Shown: positions 55,560-64,000 of the stretch, piece after piece
Layout: every line of letters begins with the position of its first letter
Position numbering within the stretch: the stretch's first letter is position 1
From: Romanomermis culicivorax
Lineage: Eukaryota > Nematoda > Enoplea > Mermithida > Mermithidae
DNA: 64,000 nucleotides
Assembly (NCBI GenBank): GCA_963922205.1
Contig: CAWUHX010000005.1
Span: 310,001-374,000 of the forward strand
Direction: 5' to 3'
Notes under the pieces: generated by a model
Seen by the model: the letters and a program-made list of their open reading frames with translations, nothing else
What the model was told of the DNA's origin: nothing
Databases searched by the model: none
Made by a program: the position numbers and the translations under genes

Positions 55560-56560
55560 CTGAGGAAAGATATAAAAAAACGTAAAAGTTTGGGATTCTC
55601 TTTTGTTTTCTTAGTAATCTCCAAAAAATTTACACAGTATAATTTTTCAAAAATGTTTTTCAAATGTGTGTGAGAAAGTATTCTTCAATATTACTGTATG
55701 TATTCTTTTCCTCCCAAACATACTAGTTTAGAATCTGAGATGGGTCCTCCAGGTCTTCCAAACTTTTCACTTTTCCCCTTTCTTTCCAAAACTTAAACAA
55801 CAAAATGTGACTAATGCCCCCTTATTTTCTTTTCTTATTTCCGTTCTTATTTTCTGTTCAACTCAGGCTTTCCCAGCAGCCCGTAGGATGGCTGGCCTTC
55901 TGGTCATATAGTTCACATAGTAGTGATGAGTCCCAGGGGGTCACCATGGCCTATGTAATTGGTATCCCGTGATTCCCCTGAAGTCACTTTTTTTATCCGT
56001 CCTTGTGATGCTACCCTCTGAACCAGACTCCCCATTCTTCATCCTCCTTTCCTCCCCTTCCTCCACTTTCCGCATCTTTATTTTTCCTTTCTCCTTTTTC
56101 TGCCTTACTCACATTTTGTTCCGCCCAGGGGGAGGAGTATAGTATACCAAACATTCAGCTAAACCAGTATTATCCACTATTTCTATAATACAGTAAACTT
56201 AATATTTGTAAAACACATTCACAAAAAATAAATACTTGCATTTATCATTTTGATTTGTTTTGTGCACTATTTTGGCATAACTGTGTTCTGTTATTTCGGC
56301 CATAGAGGCTGGGTGAATTTATCCCATATTTAAAGATAATAAAGGAAAGTGTTTATTTATTTTCTGGTCTTCAGGGCCAGTATGAAGTTTGGATTATTGA
56401 TTAACATCTTATCTTACCAACTGCTACCCAAGCCCTCTTCCAGCTTATTCCGAACTGGTCTCCTGCTGCCTGCCTTCTGTTTTCCACCCCCATTCCTCCA
56501 TCTTTGACAAGCAGGAGATAGACGAAAATCACAATTTAGTTATAAAGGCAATCAGGACTG
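55560..56560. mobile_element. Insertion splitting gypsy pol, with LTR-like part 56145-56530
   Basis: The sequence between RT and RNase H (about 1 kb, noncoding, C/T-rich around 56030-56110) contains GCTAAACCAGTATTATCCAC and TTTCTATAATACAGTAAACT, also found as GCTGAACCGGTATTATCCAC and ATTTACAGTAAACT at 62601-62650. Both loci continue with similar T-rich and CTCC-rich sequence to about 56530 and 62990. Probably copies of one LTR or MITE; ends could not be placed. Confidence 0.5.
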
Positions 56561-56574
56561 CCTTGACATCTGCA

Positions 56575-56930
56575 CCATTCTTATGATACACTGTTTATGA
56601 CAACTATGATACATTTGTGATACAAATGGACACTAGCAACAGGGCTACTGGAGCCATATTATATCAAGACAATGCCATGGATAAATGGACAATAACCTAT
56701 TCCAGCCAAAAATTAGCCAAACCTGAAACAAGATATTCGACAGTTGAATGATAGTGTTAGCCCTAGTATATGGTTATCAAATGTATGGGCATTATCTTTT
56801 CAGTTCCAAAGTCATAATTAGAACTGATCATAAGCCACTAGTGGACATGTTCAAAAACTCTCTGGTCCAAAAAAACCTTTGCCTTCAAAAATTGTCTACT
56901 TTTGCTTAAATCACACATTAATTGCATAAA
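56575..56930 (+). pseudogene. Ty3/gypsy RNase H relic
   Basis: Reads FVIQMDTSNRATGAILYQDN then WTITYSSQKLAKPETRYSTV, the RNase H pattern D.S..G.GA.L...W....S..L...E..Y. After stops it continues with KVIIRTDHKPLVDMF-like sequence near 56810-56850, the R.DH..L block. It belongs with the RT at 54970; the 1-kb insertion separates them. Confidence 0.8.
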
Positions 56931-57369
56931 TAAGTTTGTAATAACACTGAAGATTGGCCCTAATTTTTAGACATCGCGTTGCTTTCTTGCAGGACAATCC
57001 CACACAAAATGACAAAGAAGAGCGGACATGGTCTCCTGTTCTTATAAGTTTATCACCGCATCCGTTTTATCATTATCATTTATCATATTTTCATTTCGTT
57101 TGTCTTAGATTTGCAGTGTACAATTATAGGTAGTGCGATAGTACCAACCTATAATATACTTGGCCCCCAAATTTCAGGCCCCCCACCCTAGAGCCAAAAC
57201 GGTTAGAGCTAGAACCTTCAGGTTTTTTTCATAATTTCGGGCATAGGGGCAAACTATGGGGTGCCTTTCGTTATTTCACCTTTATCTGCAAGTGGTGCTC
57301 AGTGGGGCCCCAAGAACATGCAAAAAACGCACTTTTTGAGGGTCCCCAGTACCACCATGCCTCACAATG

Positions 57370-58384
57370 CAGGGTTCCCACACAACCGGGGATTATCAGG
57401 GGATTTTTTTGACGACCGGGGAAACAGGGGAAATCGGGGGAAAATACTGGTATTTTGACAAGAACCGGGGAAAATTTTTTCATCATTGATTTTTAGTAAT
57501 ATGTTTATAATATACAAATATTTTTATTCGTACGAATAAACTTTTTATGTATGTGCACGTGTTTTTTTAAACTTTTCTCCAGTAAATATTTATAATTGCT
57601 ATTTCATATTCAGCTCTGCATGAAGTTTGCTAAAGTGAATTCACACAATATTTAGGAATATGTCTAAGGTGTCTTTCCAACGGGATTAGATGGACCCTGA
57701 ATTGCATCCACAATGGTCCAAATGGATACGACCGGTGTTTGGTGATTCGAACCAAGCACATTGCGCATATTGTCGCAAAAATTTTTGTCTGAGTAACATG
57801 GGACAAATGGCAATAAAAAGTCATGCCAAATACAAAAAGCACAAGGAAAATGCAATAATTGTAGAAAAAAACCCTCATTTAAACTTTGCTGCACCCGCAA
57901 AAACTATTGCACGTGGTACTGCACAGCCGAGTAAATTGTACCATCATCTGGTGGTTTACTTAATGTGAGTCACTTCATGAACCCAGATTATTTATTTATT
58001 CAGCCATTACATACATTATTTTCAGGTCGATATTTCAAACGATCTGGTCAAATGTGTCAAGGGAAGTCGGTCGCGGTATCAAGAGTACCTAGACGAGTTG
58101 AAGAAAAAGACAACGGCCAATGCTGCTGCTCAACTGAAACGAAAAACTGTCGAAAAAGAAATCAAAGAACTTGAGGAGAAAAAGAAAAAACTGGATTTAA
58201 TTGTCTCGAGTGAAAAATCTAACATAGAAGTCACGATTGCCAATTTGAAAAAAAAATTATGAGAATAAAGTTTTGAAGTTTGACACAGTTTTTTTATTTC
58301 GCAGAACTTTACCTTTTTATTCATATTATGAAAACCGGGGAAAATCAGGGGATTTTTTTTTTGGAGATTTGTGTGGGAACCCTG
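57370..58384. mobile_element. hAT-type DNA transposon relic with 16-bp terminal inverted repeats
   Basis: Both ends are CAGGGTTCCCACACAA (inverted). ACAATG flanks on both sides (57364-57369, 58385-58390), a 6-bp target duplication. The corresponding place in family X copy 1 (about 3105-3120) lacks the element. Subterminal GGGGAAA/CCGGGG motifs are repeated at both ends, as is common in hAT elements. At 1015 bp it is too short for a transposase; it carries the BED-finger mini-gene. Confidence 0.85.
57660..58261 (+). pseudogene. Two-exon BED-finger plus coiled-coil gene inside the hAT element
   Basis: Exon 1 starts MSKVSFQRD; a TAG at 57687 stands where a Trp codon is expected, then MDPELHPQWSKWIRPVFGDS. 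The finger CAYCRKNFCLSNMG...SHAKYKKH (Cys25, Cys28, His45, His51 counted from 57690) is the BED pattern seen at the N-terminus of hAT transposases. The exon ends near a GTGAGT donor at 57965. After the acceptor TATTTTCAG (about 58026), exon 2 reads VDISNDLVKCVKGSRSRYQE then a Lys/Glu-rich coiled coil to a TGA at about 58261. The hAT catalytic and dimerisation domain is absent. Possibly a DNA-binding accessory protein. Confidence 0.65.
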
Positions 58385-58634
58385 ACAATGGGTGTAGCGT
58401 ATCCAAGCTTCATACTTCGGCCTAAGCATCTTGGGGGCGCATTCTCAAATGCGATTTTTTATTTTTTTGAAATATTGCCCCGATTCAATTATACGGTGTT
58501 CTAAGGTCCCCGGAAACGCCAAATTCCCCAGTGTATAACATAATACATATGGCTTAAAAAAAAATAATTTTTTGCAGCATAATGCACTACTATTTTTTGC
58601 AGTTTCAATTGAACCGGTAGCCTTATTGGGATTT

Positions 58635-59195
58635 CAGGGCTGTAAGGGTTTTCCACCATGGGAATTTGATGAATGCGGTTGCTTTACAGAGAAAATTATC
58701 TCGGGTGTAAACAAACGTATTTTCCTATTTTTTAGGTGGAAGGGATTTTCAACTACAGAGAATTTTATGAATGCAACCACTTTACTTTAAAAAAAATATC
58801 CCAGGTGTGAACAAGCGTATTTTTGTGACTTTTTTGTGGAACGGGTTTTCGGCTGTGGGAAATCAACGGATGCGTCACCTTACAGAAAAAAATATTTCGG
58901 GTGTAACCAAGCCTATTTTTGTGATTTTTTTCGAAGAAGGGGTATTCCACCACGGAGAATTTAATGAATGCGATCACTTTACACACAAAATTATACTGAG
59001 TATATTTTGAATGTATTTCTGCGATTTTTGAGGGAAGAACTTTCTGACCATGCAGAATTCAATAGACACAATCACTTCCCATAAAAAAATATTCAGTGTG
59101 TAAACAAAGGTATTTCTGCGGTTTTTGGGTTGAGGTGTTCTTGTTTATGGGGAATTCAATAGGAATCTTCACTTTACACTCTGTTTACAACATGT
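58635..59195 (+). repeat. Tandem ~100-bp repeats, about six units, family X copy 2
   Basis: Six successive units carry the order GGGTTTTCCACC, GAATTTAATGAATGCG, TCACTTTACA, GGGTGTAAACAAACGTATTT and a T-rich end. Period about 95-103 bp. Copy 1 has about half as many, so the array expanded or contracted after the two loci separated. Confidence 0.75.
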
Positions 59196-59729
59196 TTCAA
59201 GTTCTATGCGGTTTAAACATCTTTTACTTTCACTGAAAGTGAGAATTCCTAGCTTTAAGATTTTTGATCTTTTCTTTGATGTGAAGACGACCAAATTTAA
59301 AACTTCGATGCGCTTCTATGAAGGTTTTATTGTATGATTGAAGCCCACTAAAAAGACGTGAACTAGTTTATTAGAAAATGCCCCGATAGGGCAGAAAAAA
59401 GAAGAATATACTTGCTTGGATAGTTGCCAAGCTAGAAGAGGGATCGAACTAAATTTTTGAGAACTTGGTTTGGAGTTGGAAAAAATTGACTTTCGTTATA
59501 ATTGGATTTTCATTCTTTCCCAAAAAAAATTTCCGTGTCTGTGAAAAAGTATATTCTGCAGCTGAGTGAATCAACCCACTTTCCAACCAAATATGTTGAT
59601 CTCCGAAATTTTGAGGAGAGTACAGGACTGGACCTTAGTTTTTTGGCATTTTTTGAGGCAAAAAATTGAAAGAAAGTTGACCAACAAATTTCTTTACTAA
59701 CAAATTTTCTAGTTTCAAAACCTTTGGGG

Positions 59730-59896
59730 TGTTGAAGTGCTTCCTGGGTGGCGCCGTAGCTGTCCCACCATTGGCCAATGTTGGGGTAGGTGTAACCATC
59801 CCGACCAGGGCTCAACAAAAATGGCCGGGTTCGGGACCCTTGGATTGGCTACAACATCAATCCTACAGGTGGAATGTTGTATGTTGCCATACAACA
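59730..59896. mobile_element. 167-bp insertion with TG...CA ends and GGGG target duplication
   Basis: Family X copy 1 reads TTTGGGGTAGTTTGTA here, while copy 2 has GGGG, then TGTTGAAG...ATACAACA, then GGGGTAG. The insert is richer in G+C than its surroundings. The last 22 bp form a perfect 9-bp stem with a 4-nt loop (59875-59896). It could be a tiny solo LTR/TRIM or a MITE; no internal gene. Confidence 0.75.
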
Positions 59897-60724
59897 GGGG
59901 TAGTTTGTAGCCTCATGTCCTCCCTCATACACGTGTGTGTCGAACTGCATCGTGCAATAAAACAGGAATCAACTGTGCGAGAATCACACATAAAATTCCA
60001 CTCAGCTTTTTTAGAAAAAAAGCTACTTTTTTAGAAACAAAACTACTTTTCAGAAAAAAAGCTACAGCACAAAGTCTTCTTAGAACTGAATCGATTGTGC
60101 GAGAAATATTTAATTCACTCATTTTATATAACATATCACATAGGATTCGCTCTGTAAGTTCCACCGATCACAACCTATAAACAAATTTATTCTCTTTTAT
60201 CTATTCAACAAAATAGCATCATTCACAGTTTTTGGATTTAAACTGAAATTTGCAGAAAGAGCGCTTTTTGCGGGATTGCAGATGGGAAGCAATTTCAAAC
60301 ATCTCTGTCACACCGGTCCTGCTTTCAAAAAAGTCGTACTGTTGCTTTGGGAGCCTGAGTAGAGTCAGGGAGAACCAGGCACAGGATTTGGCCCACACCT
60401 CTAATAATATGGGCACCGCTGAACCAGGAGCATTTTTGTATGCTTTACCCTGTTCTCCCATTTGCAGATCGGTGCAAAATGACTGTAACCAAGGCCCAGT
60501 TGCACTAAAGGGGTCAATTTAATACTGATGCTGAGATTATCCTCATGTTGGGTTAGTGCAACCAATCTCAGGTTCCTTTATAGTTCTGAAAATGACTATA
60601 AGATGACTCCTTCACTATTTTTCAGCTAGTGTGAGGGGCAGGAGTTGGAATGTTATTGGCTTACCATTTCTTTACATATGAAATCATGTGCATATAATTT
60701 TCGTATAGAAAAATTTTACTGTAG

Positions 60725-60958
60725 TTGATGCCAGAGGAAGGACAAAATGCACGATGCTGCAGAATAAACTTCTTAATAGACATTGAAATTTTTTGAGAAA
60801 GAATGAAAATCCAATATAACAAAAGTGAATTTTTTACAACTTTAACCTAAGTTCTCAAAAATCGAGTTCAGTCCTCTTTCTAGCATGGCAACTATCCAAG
60901 CAACTATTTTCTTTTTCTGCCCTGTCGGGGCATTTTCTAATATACTAGTAATGACTAT
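60725..60958 (-). repeat. Inverted partial copy of family X
   Basis: The reverse complement matches 59375-59590: AGAAAATGCCCCGACAGGGC, GCTTGGATAGTTGCCA, GATTTTTGAGAACTTAGG, ATTGGATTTTCATTCTTTCT and ATTCTGCAGC. Separated from the direct copy by about 1.1 kb, so the two could fold together. Confidence 0.8.
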
Positions 60959-61590
60959 TCGAGCACGATGTATATCAAAGTCTGTCATGGAAGGCAACAG
61001 TGTATGCTAATCACGTAGCTATCCCGGCATACAAACTTAGCAGTAACCACAATTGTCCAATCCTCAACTTATTGCATCCTCAACATTGTTCGGCTCTCAG
61101 AGTTAGTAGTACTGTAAAGAACAAAAATGAAAATTATTGTACATTTCGTTTTTATTCTTTTTCATCATTATGTTTATTAGTATTTGAACAGTTATATTTT
61201 ATCACACGATCTGCCAGAAAATAAATAATCACTAAAAACACCACAACAAGAGCAGAAACCTTCTCCACTATCAAATGGATTGACCAACTTTTCACAGAAA
61301 TATCATCCATAAAAGCTCCACAAAATCCCTCTTTTTCGAGAAATAAAATTTGAATTTATTTTATTTTACAATTTTTGGGCATGCATTCATGGGAAAACTG
61401 CACCAGTTTCTCTGATAACCACTTATAGATTGAAAATGTTCAACAATCTACATTATTCGATGTATTTTCGTTTTTTTTTATTGCATTCGACTGGAAACAG
61501 AATGCCTCCAATGGCAAAGCAGCATGGGAATAACTCGAACAGCATGACCCTACTTTATCGCATTAAACTCACAGATTCGATTTTTTGGTT
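60959..61590. other. Unassigned AT-rich sequence
   Basis: About 630 bp between the inverted family X fragment and the TTAGGC structure. The plus frame 61000-61224 has no recognised domain. Nothing else seen. Confidence 0.5.
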
Positions 61591-61594
61591 AACT

Positions 61595-61925
61595 GACAAC
61601 TGAGCGCCGGACAATTGAGCACTGACAACTGAGCGCGGACTATTTAATGCATTGTAATTGAGCGTTTTTTTAAGCCTAAGCCTAAGCCTGAGTCTAAGCC
61701 TAAGCTTAAGCCTAAGCCCTAAGCCTAAGCCTAAGCCTAAGCCTAAGCCTAAGCCTAAGCCTAAGCCTAAGCCTAAGCCTAAGCCTAAGCCTAAGCCTAA
61801 GCCTAAGCCTAAGCCTAAGCCTAAGCCAAAGCCTAAGCCTAAGCCTAAGCCTGAGCCATTAGTCGGCGCCCAGTTGTCTTAGCTCAATTGTCGGCGCTCA
61901 ATTGTCTGGCGCTCAATTCTTGGGT
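61595..61925. mobile_element. Foldback-like element with TTAGGC core
   Basis: The left arm (61595-61670) and right arm (61858-61925) are inverted copies built from a short GACAATTGAGCGCC word, two to three times on each side (for example GAGCGCCGGACAATTGAGC on the left and, reversed, GAGCGCCAGACAATTGAGC on the right). The core is the telomere-like array. Arms are imperfect (about four in five positions). No transposase. Interpreted as a MITE or foldback element that carries or captured telomeric DNA. Confidence 0.6.
61671..61857. repeat. Interstitial telomere-like array (TTAGGC)n, ~31 units
   Basis: On the plus strand this is (CCTAAG)n, which on the minus strand reads (TTAGGC)n. A few units vary (CTGAGT, CTTAAG, CCCTAAG, CAAAGC). 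TTAGGC is the telomere repeat of Ascaris and Caenorhabditis; most animals use TTAGGG. Single copies of similar words are also seen at 28033, 51411 and 4895. Confidence 0.9.
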
Positions 61926-61988
61926 CATGAATTTTTCAATTCCCTTACCTAAAAAAGAATCTCTCTCACATTCATATCAAAATGTAGT

Positions 61989-62215
61989 TTGGAAAATAGG
62001 GTGCAGCCAGGCAGTTCAAAAAGCAGCAGGTACACTGCTACTCGACAATAGTCGTAGGTTCACAACCACCAAGCATTGGAGTTGTGTACTAAAAAATCCT
62101 AGCCTAGGGGAGCACCTTAATCTGGGTTCATCTTGTGGTGTGGTGGTCTAGTGGTGAGGACATGGGAATGGTTGGTAACCCAGGTTCGACTCCTGCCTGC
62201 ACCCTATTTTTCAAA
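61989..62215 (+). mobile_element. Element with inverted ends and a tRNA-like head
   Basis: The left end (GAAAATAGGGTGCAGCCAGG) and the right end (CCTGCCTGCACCCTATTTTT) are inverted copies of about 24 bp. The right half contains a tRNA-like sequence. This could be two tRNA-derived copies in opposite orientation or a foldback element built on a tRNA end. No open frame. Confidence 0.55.
62137..62203 (+). tRNA. tRNA-like sequence with short anticodon arm
   Basis: A box GGTCTAGTGGTGAGGACA and perfect B box GGTTCGACTCC (62183-62193). The acceptor GGTGTGG/CTGCACC pairs fully with two GU pairs, and the T stem pairs in four of five positions. Only about 67 nt; the anticodon arm is degenerate, with no clear 7-nt loop. 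Most likely a tRNA-derived pseudogene or SINE promoter. Confidence 0.5.
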
Positions 62216-62584
62216 TTTATTTTCACTCCAAAAATTCCATATAGTTTTCATTTCCAAATGTAGTGTCGCACAACCACTGGTGATGGATCAATGGTATTTA
62301 ACTCGGTGCCTCAAGCCACATCTTTTCGTTCAAGATGTTCAGCTTGAATACATTAAATGTTATTTGCATCTCGTTGATGACATTCTCAAATGGCTGCATG
62401 TGCAAACATTTACAGCTGCCAAAACAGTACACAAATTCGATTGAAATTTTAACAGAAAATGTTTGATTTCATTAGCACATATTTTTTTACTGGCAATGCT
62501 CGTGAGTTCAAGAATGTAAAGGTGTTAGCATATCTGTCTTCGAATTTCTATTTTATATTTTTGTTTGGAACAAGCTTGTCTTTG
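62216..62584. other. Unassigned sequence with an open frame
   Basis: The plus frame that begins inside the tRNA-like sequence stays open to 62444 (part: DQWYLTRCLKPHLFVQDVQL and YLHLVDDILKWLHVQTF). The composition is protein-like but no family is recognised and the start lies in a noncoding element. May be a relic. Confidence 0.2.
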
Positions 62585-62990
62585 TAGTATATCACACTTT
62601 AGCTGAACCGGTATTATCCACTATTTTTTCTTATTTACAGTAAACTCAAAATATTATACGTACCATATCAACCACAAAATATATATTTATTTTTCATTTT
62701 CATTTTGTTACATTGTAAGATATTTGCATGTTTCACTTGTGCATTGTTTGGGCCATAAAGGCACATGTCTCAGGGTAAGTTAGTTGTTGCTTTTTTCCTT
62801 ACCAAATAAAGAGTCGTTTTTCTCCACTTACAAATTCTACTTGACAAGCAGACAAGTTTTCGATTATTGATTGGTGCTACAGACTTATCACTGCTTACCA
62901 AGGCCTTCCTCCACAAACGTCTGAACTGGAGCCTCCCTCACATTTTTCTCCTCCAACAACCTCCCCTCCTCATCATCCAACAACTTTTAT
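62585..62990. repeat. Second copy of the LTR-like repeat at 56145-56530
   Basis: Shares GTATTATCCACTATTT, TACAGTAAACT, TTTGTTACATTG-like and GATTATTGATT words with 56145-56530 in the same order and orientation. Boundaries unclear. No coding sequence. Confidence 0.5.
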
Positions 62991-64000
62991 TTCACCCTTT
63001 ACAATATTTTGCACTTTTATAGAAAGCGAGAATCGACTGGAAGCACCCATTTACGTCAACGTCTTTTTTATATTAATAAAAAACTAAATTTGAATATTGT
63101 GGTCAGTCTTCTCCATGAGCCACATCAGTGGGATTCAGGCCCAACTCCTTCTCTCTTCTCTTCTATTGTCGATCTACCCATTCAGTCTTCAAACAGGCTT
63201 CTCCAAGTAGCCTTTCTCACCTACAGTAGCCCATTGCCTGTGAACCCGGTTGCATCATTTAGTCTTCACTATTGGGGCCTTGCAAGTTCTCCTACCTCAT
63301 CCCTCACAACTCCCCACCTAGCATTACGCATTACTTATGAGTGGAAAAGGTGGTAAAAACAATTTGGGGTTGGTTTGCATCAGATTGACTTTGATCTGTG
63401 CATTATCAAGTGCTGTATGCGGAGCATCTCATTGTTATTAAATGTGTCTCTTGGCAGTTCGAATTTTAAATCTATGTCAATGAAACTAAAGCTAACTGAT
63501 AATCACGCATTGCCGAAGGAAAAATTTTTTCATTACATTCAACAGCTGGAAGATTTAATTTCATGATATTAAATGTATTTTGTCACTATATAAGGCAGGT
63601 TAAGGGAATATAATTGAAAAATGAATGTTACCTCAGAAGAACTAGAGACATTGTTCGTCTATGTGTGGAAACATATTCCTGTATGGATTCCAATAAAATA
63701 TCTCATGATCCCGCACATCTTCCGACCTCGTGACCTCAATAAAGTCAGATTAATTAGCTCACAACGCTCTTCCAGCTAGTAAGAACTTCAGTTCAAATAA
63801 AACTTTATCATGAATCATGTACAACTTCCCTTCGTCATTAAAAGAAGATAATTCCGCAATGTTATGGTGTCAATAGTTTTGTTCATTAGCCATTTTCCAG
63901 CTCTCTCTTTAATAAATTGAGTGACTGAACGAATAATCTACAAGTGACGACATAGAAATATGGACTACATATACTTTCACATGTCTCGTCAATGTTCCTT
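62991..64000. other. Right end of window, no recognised gene
   Basis: Plus frames 63009-63356 (115 codons, Ser/Leu/Pro-rich) and 63375-63566 have no recognised domain. Neither shows splice or family evidence. No RNA gene or terminal repeat was seen. Confidence 0.5.

Larger units (their letters stand above)
57148..60590 (+). repeat. Dispersed repeat family X, copy 2
   Basis: Same order as 2889-6060: CCAACCTATAATATACTTGG, AAACTATGGGGTGCC, the tandem units, AAAATGCCCCGATAGGGCAG, GTATATTCTGCAGCTGAGTG, AACAGGAATCAACTGTG, TTTTTGGATTTAAACTGAAA and TTATCCTCATGTTGGGTT. It contains two younger insertions (57370-58384 and 59730-59896) for which copy 1 supplies the empty sites. No reading frame is preserved between copies. 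Confidence 0.75.

Noticed and set aside
61658-61882. Open frame with Leu-Ser and Lys-Pro repeats
   Set aside because: Produced entirely by the TTAGGC array; not a protein.

Overview
The window is eukaryotic nuclear DNA, AT-rich by eye. It has short canonical GT/AG introns (several about 55-70 nt), CCHC-type gag, Ty3/gypsy pol, a hAT relic, a Polinton/Maverick relic and tRNA-derived repeats. I infer an invertebrate animal or a close unicellular relative; nothing fixes the species. One 31-copy interstitial array reads TTAGGC, the nematode-type telomere hexamer, but it sits inside a mobile-element-like structure and is weak evidence for taxonomy. No intact protein gene of more than about 200 codons was found. 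Nearly all recognisable coding sequence carries stops or frameshifts, so this is a transposon graveyard around one decayed host-type helicase gene.

Layout. 1-2450: AT-rich, almost empty. 2464-9660: LTR-like direct repeats (2464-2780, 6322-6600) around a dispersed repeat (family X, 2889-6060), then a Ty3/gypsy integrase relic (6740-7500). 9795-12364: block A, gag with zinc knuckles followed without pol by an envelope-glycoprotein-like reading frame that is split by a TTAA-flanked MITE. 13350-17280: block B, an unrecognised minus-strand multi-exon gene with a Gly/Arg-rich C-terminus. 17290-22525 and 22526-28430: two tandem copies of block C, 5.23 kb long, noncoding and rich in TTGATCATC boxes. 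Both carry the same internally deleted LTR retrotransposon. 28441-29005: truncated copy of an unknown capsid-like gene. 29050-30020: Polinton minor capsid and adenain-type protease pseudogenes. 30075-37740: second, deleted copies of A, B and C in the same order. 37741-41500: GATC-rich and 750-bp/260-bp satellites.

41797-46748 (minus): decayed UPF1-like superfamily 1 helicase gene with about a dozen exons, broken by stops, a mutated Walker B box and a tRNA-derived insertion flanked by 59-bp direct repeats. 48228-49055 (minus): a compact three-exon gene that could still be intact, with a duplicated relic of its second exon at 49330-49545. 49595-53391: block C copy 4, an expanded GATTCT minisatellite and the longest copy of the capsid-like gene. 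54970-56930: Ty3/gypsy RT and RNase H, split by an insertion. 57148-60590: family X copy 2, containing a hAT relic (57370-58384) with a two-exon BED-finger mini-gene and a 167-bp TG...CA insertion. 60725-61930: an inverted partial copy of X and a TTAGGC array bounded by inverted repeats. 61989-62215: a foldback element carrying a tRNA-like head. The rest is an LTR-like relic and unassigned sequence.

Relations. The recurring order A-B-C, and C followed by the minisatellite and capsid-like gene, suggest that these blocks are parts of one large repeated unit of more than 13 kb (inference). Relative ages can be read from nested events: the LTR insertion predates the 5.2-kb tandem duplication because both copies share it, while copy 3 shows the empty site.
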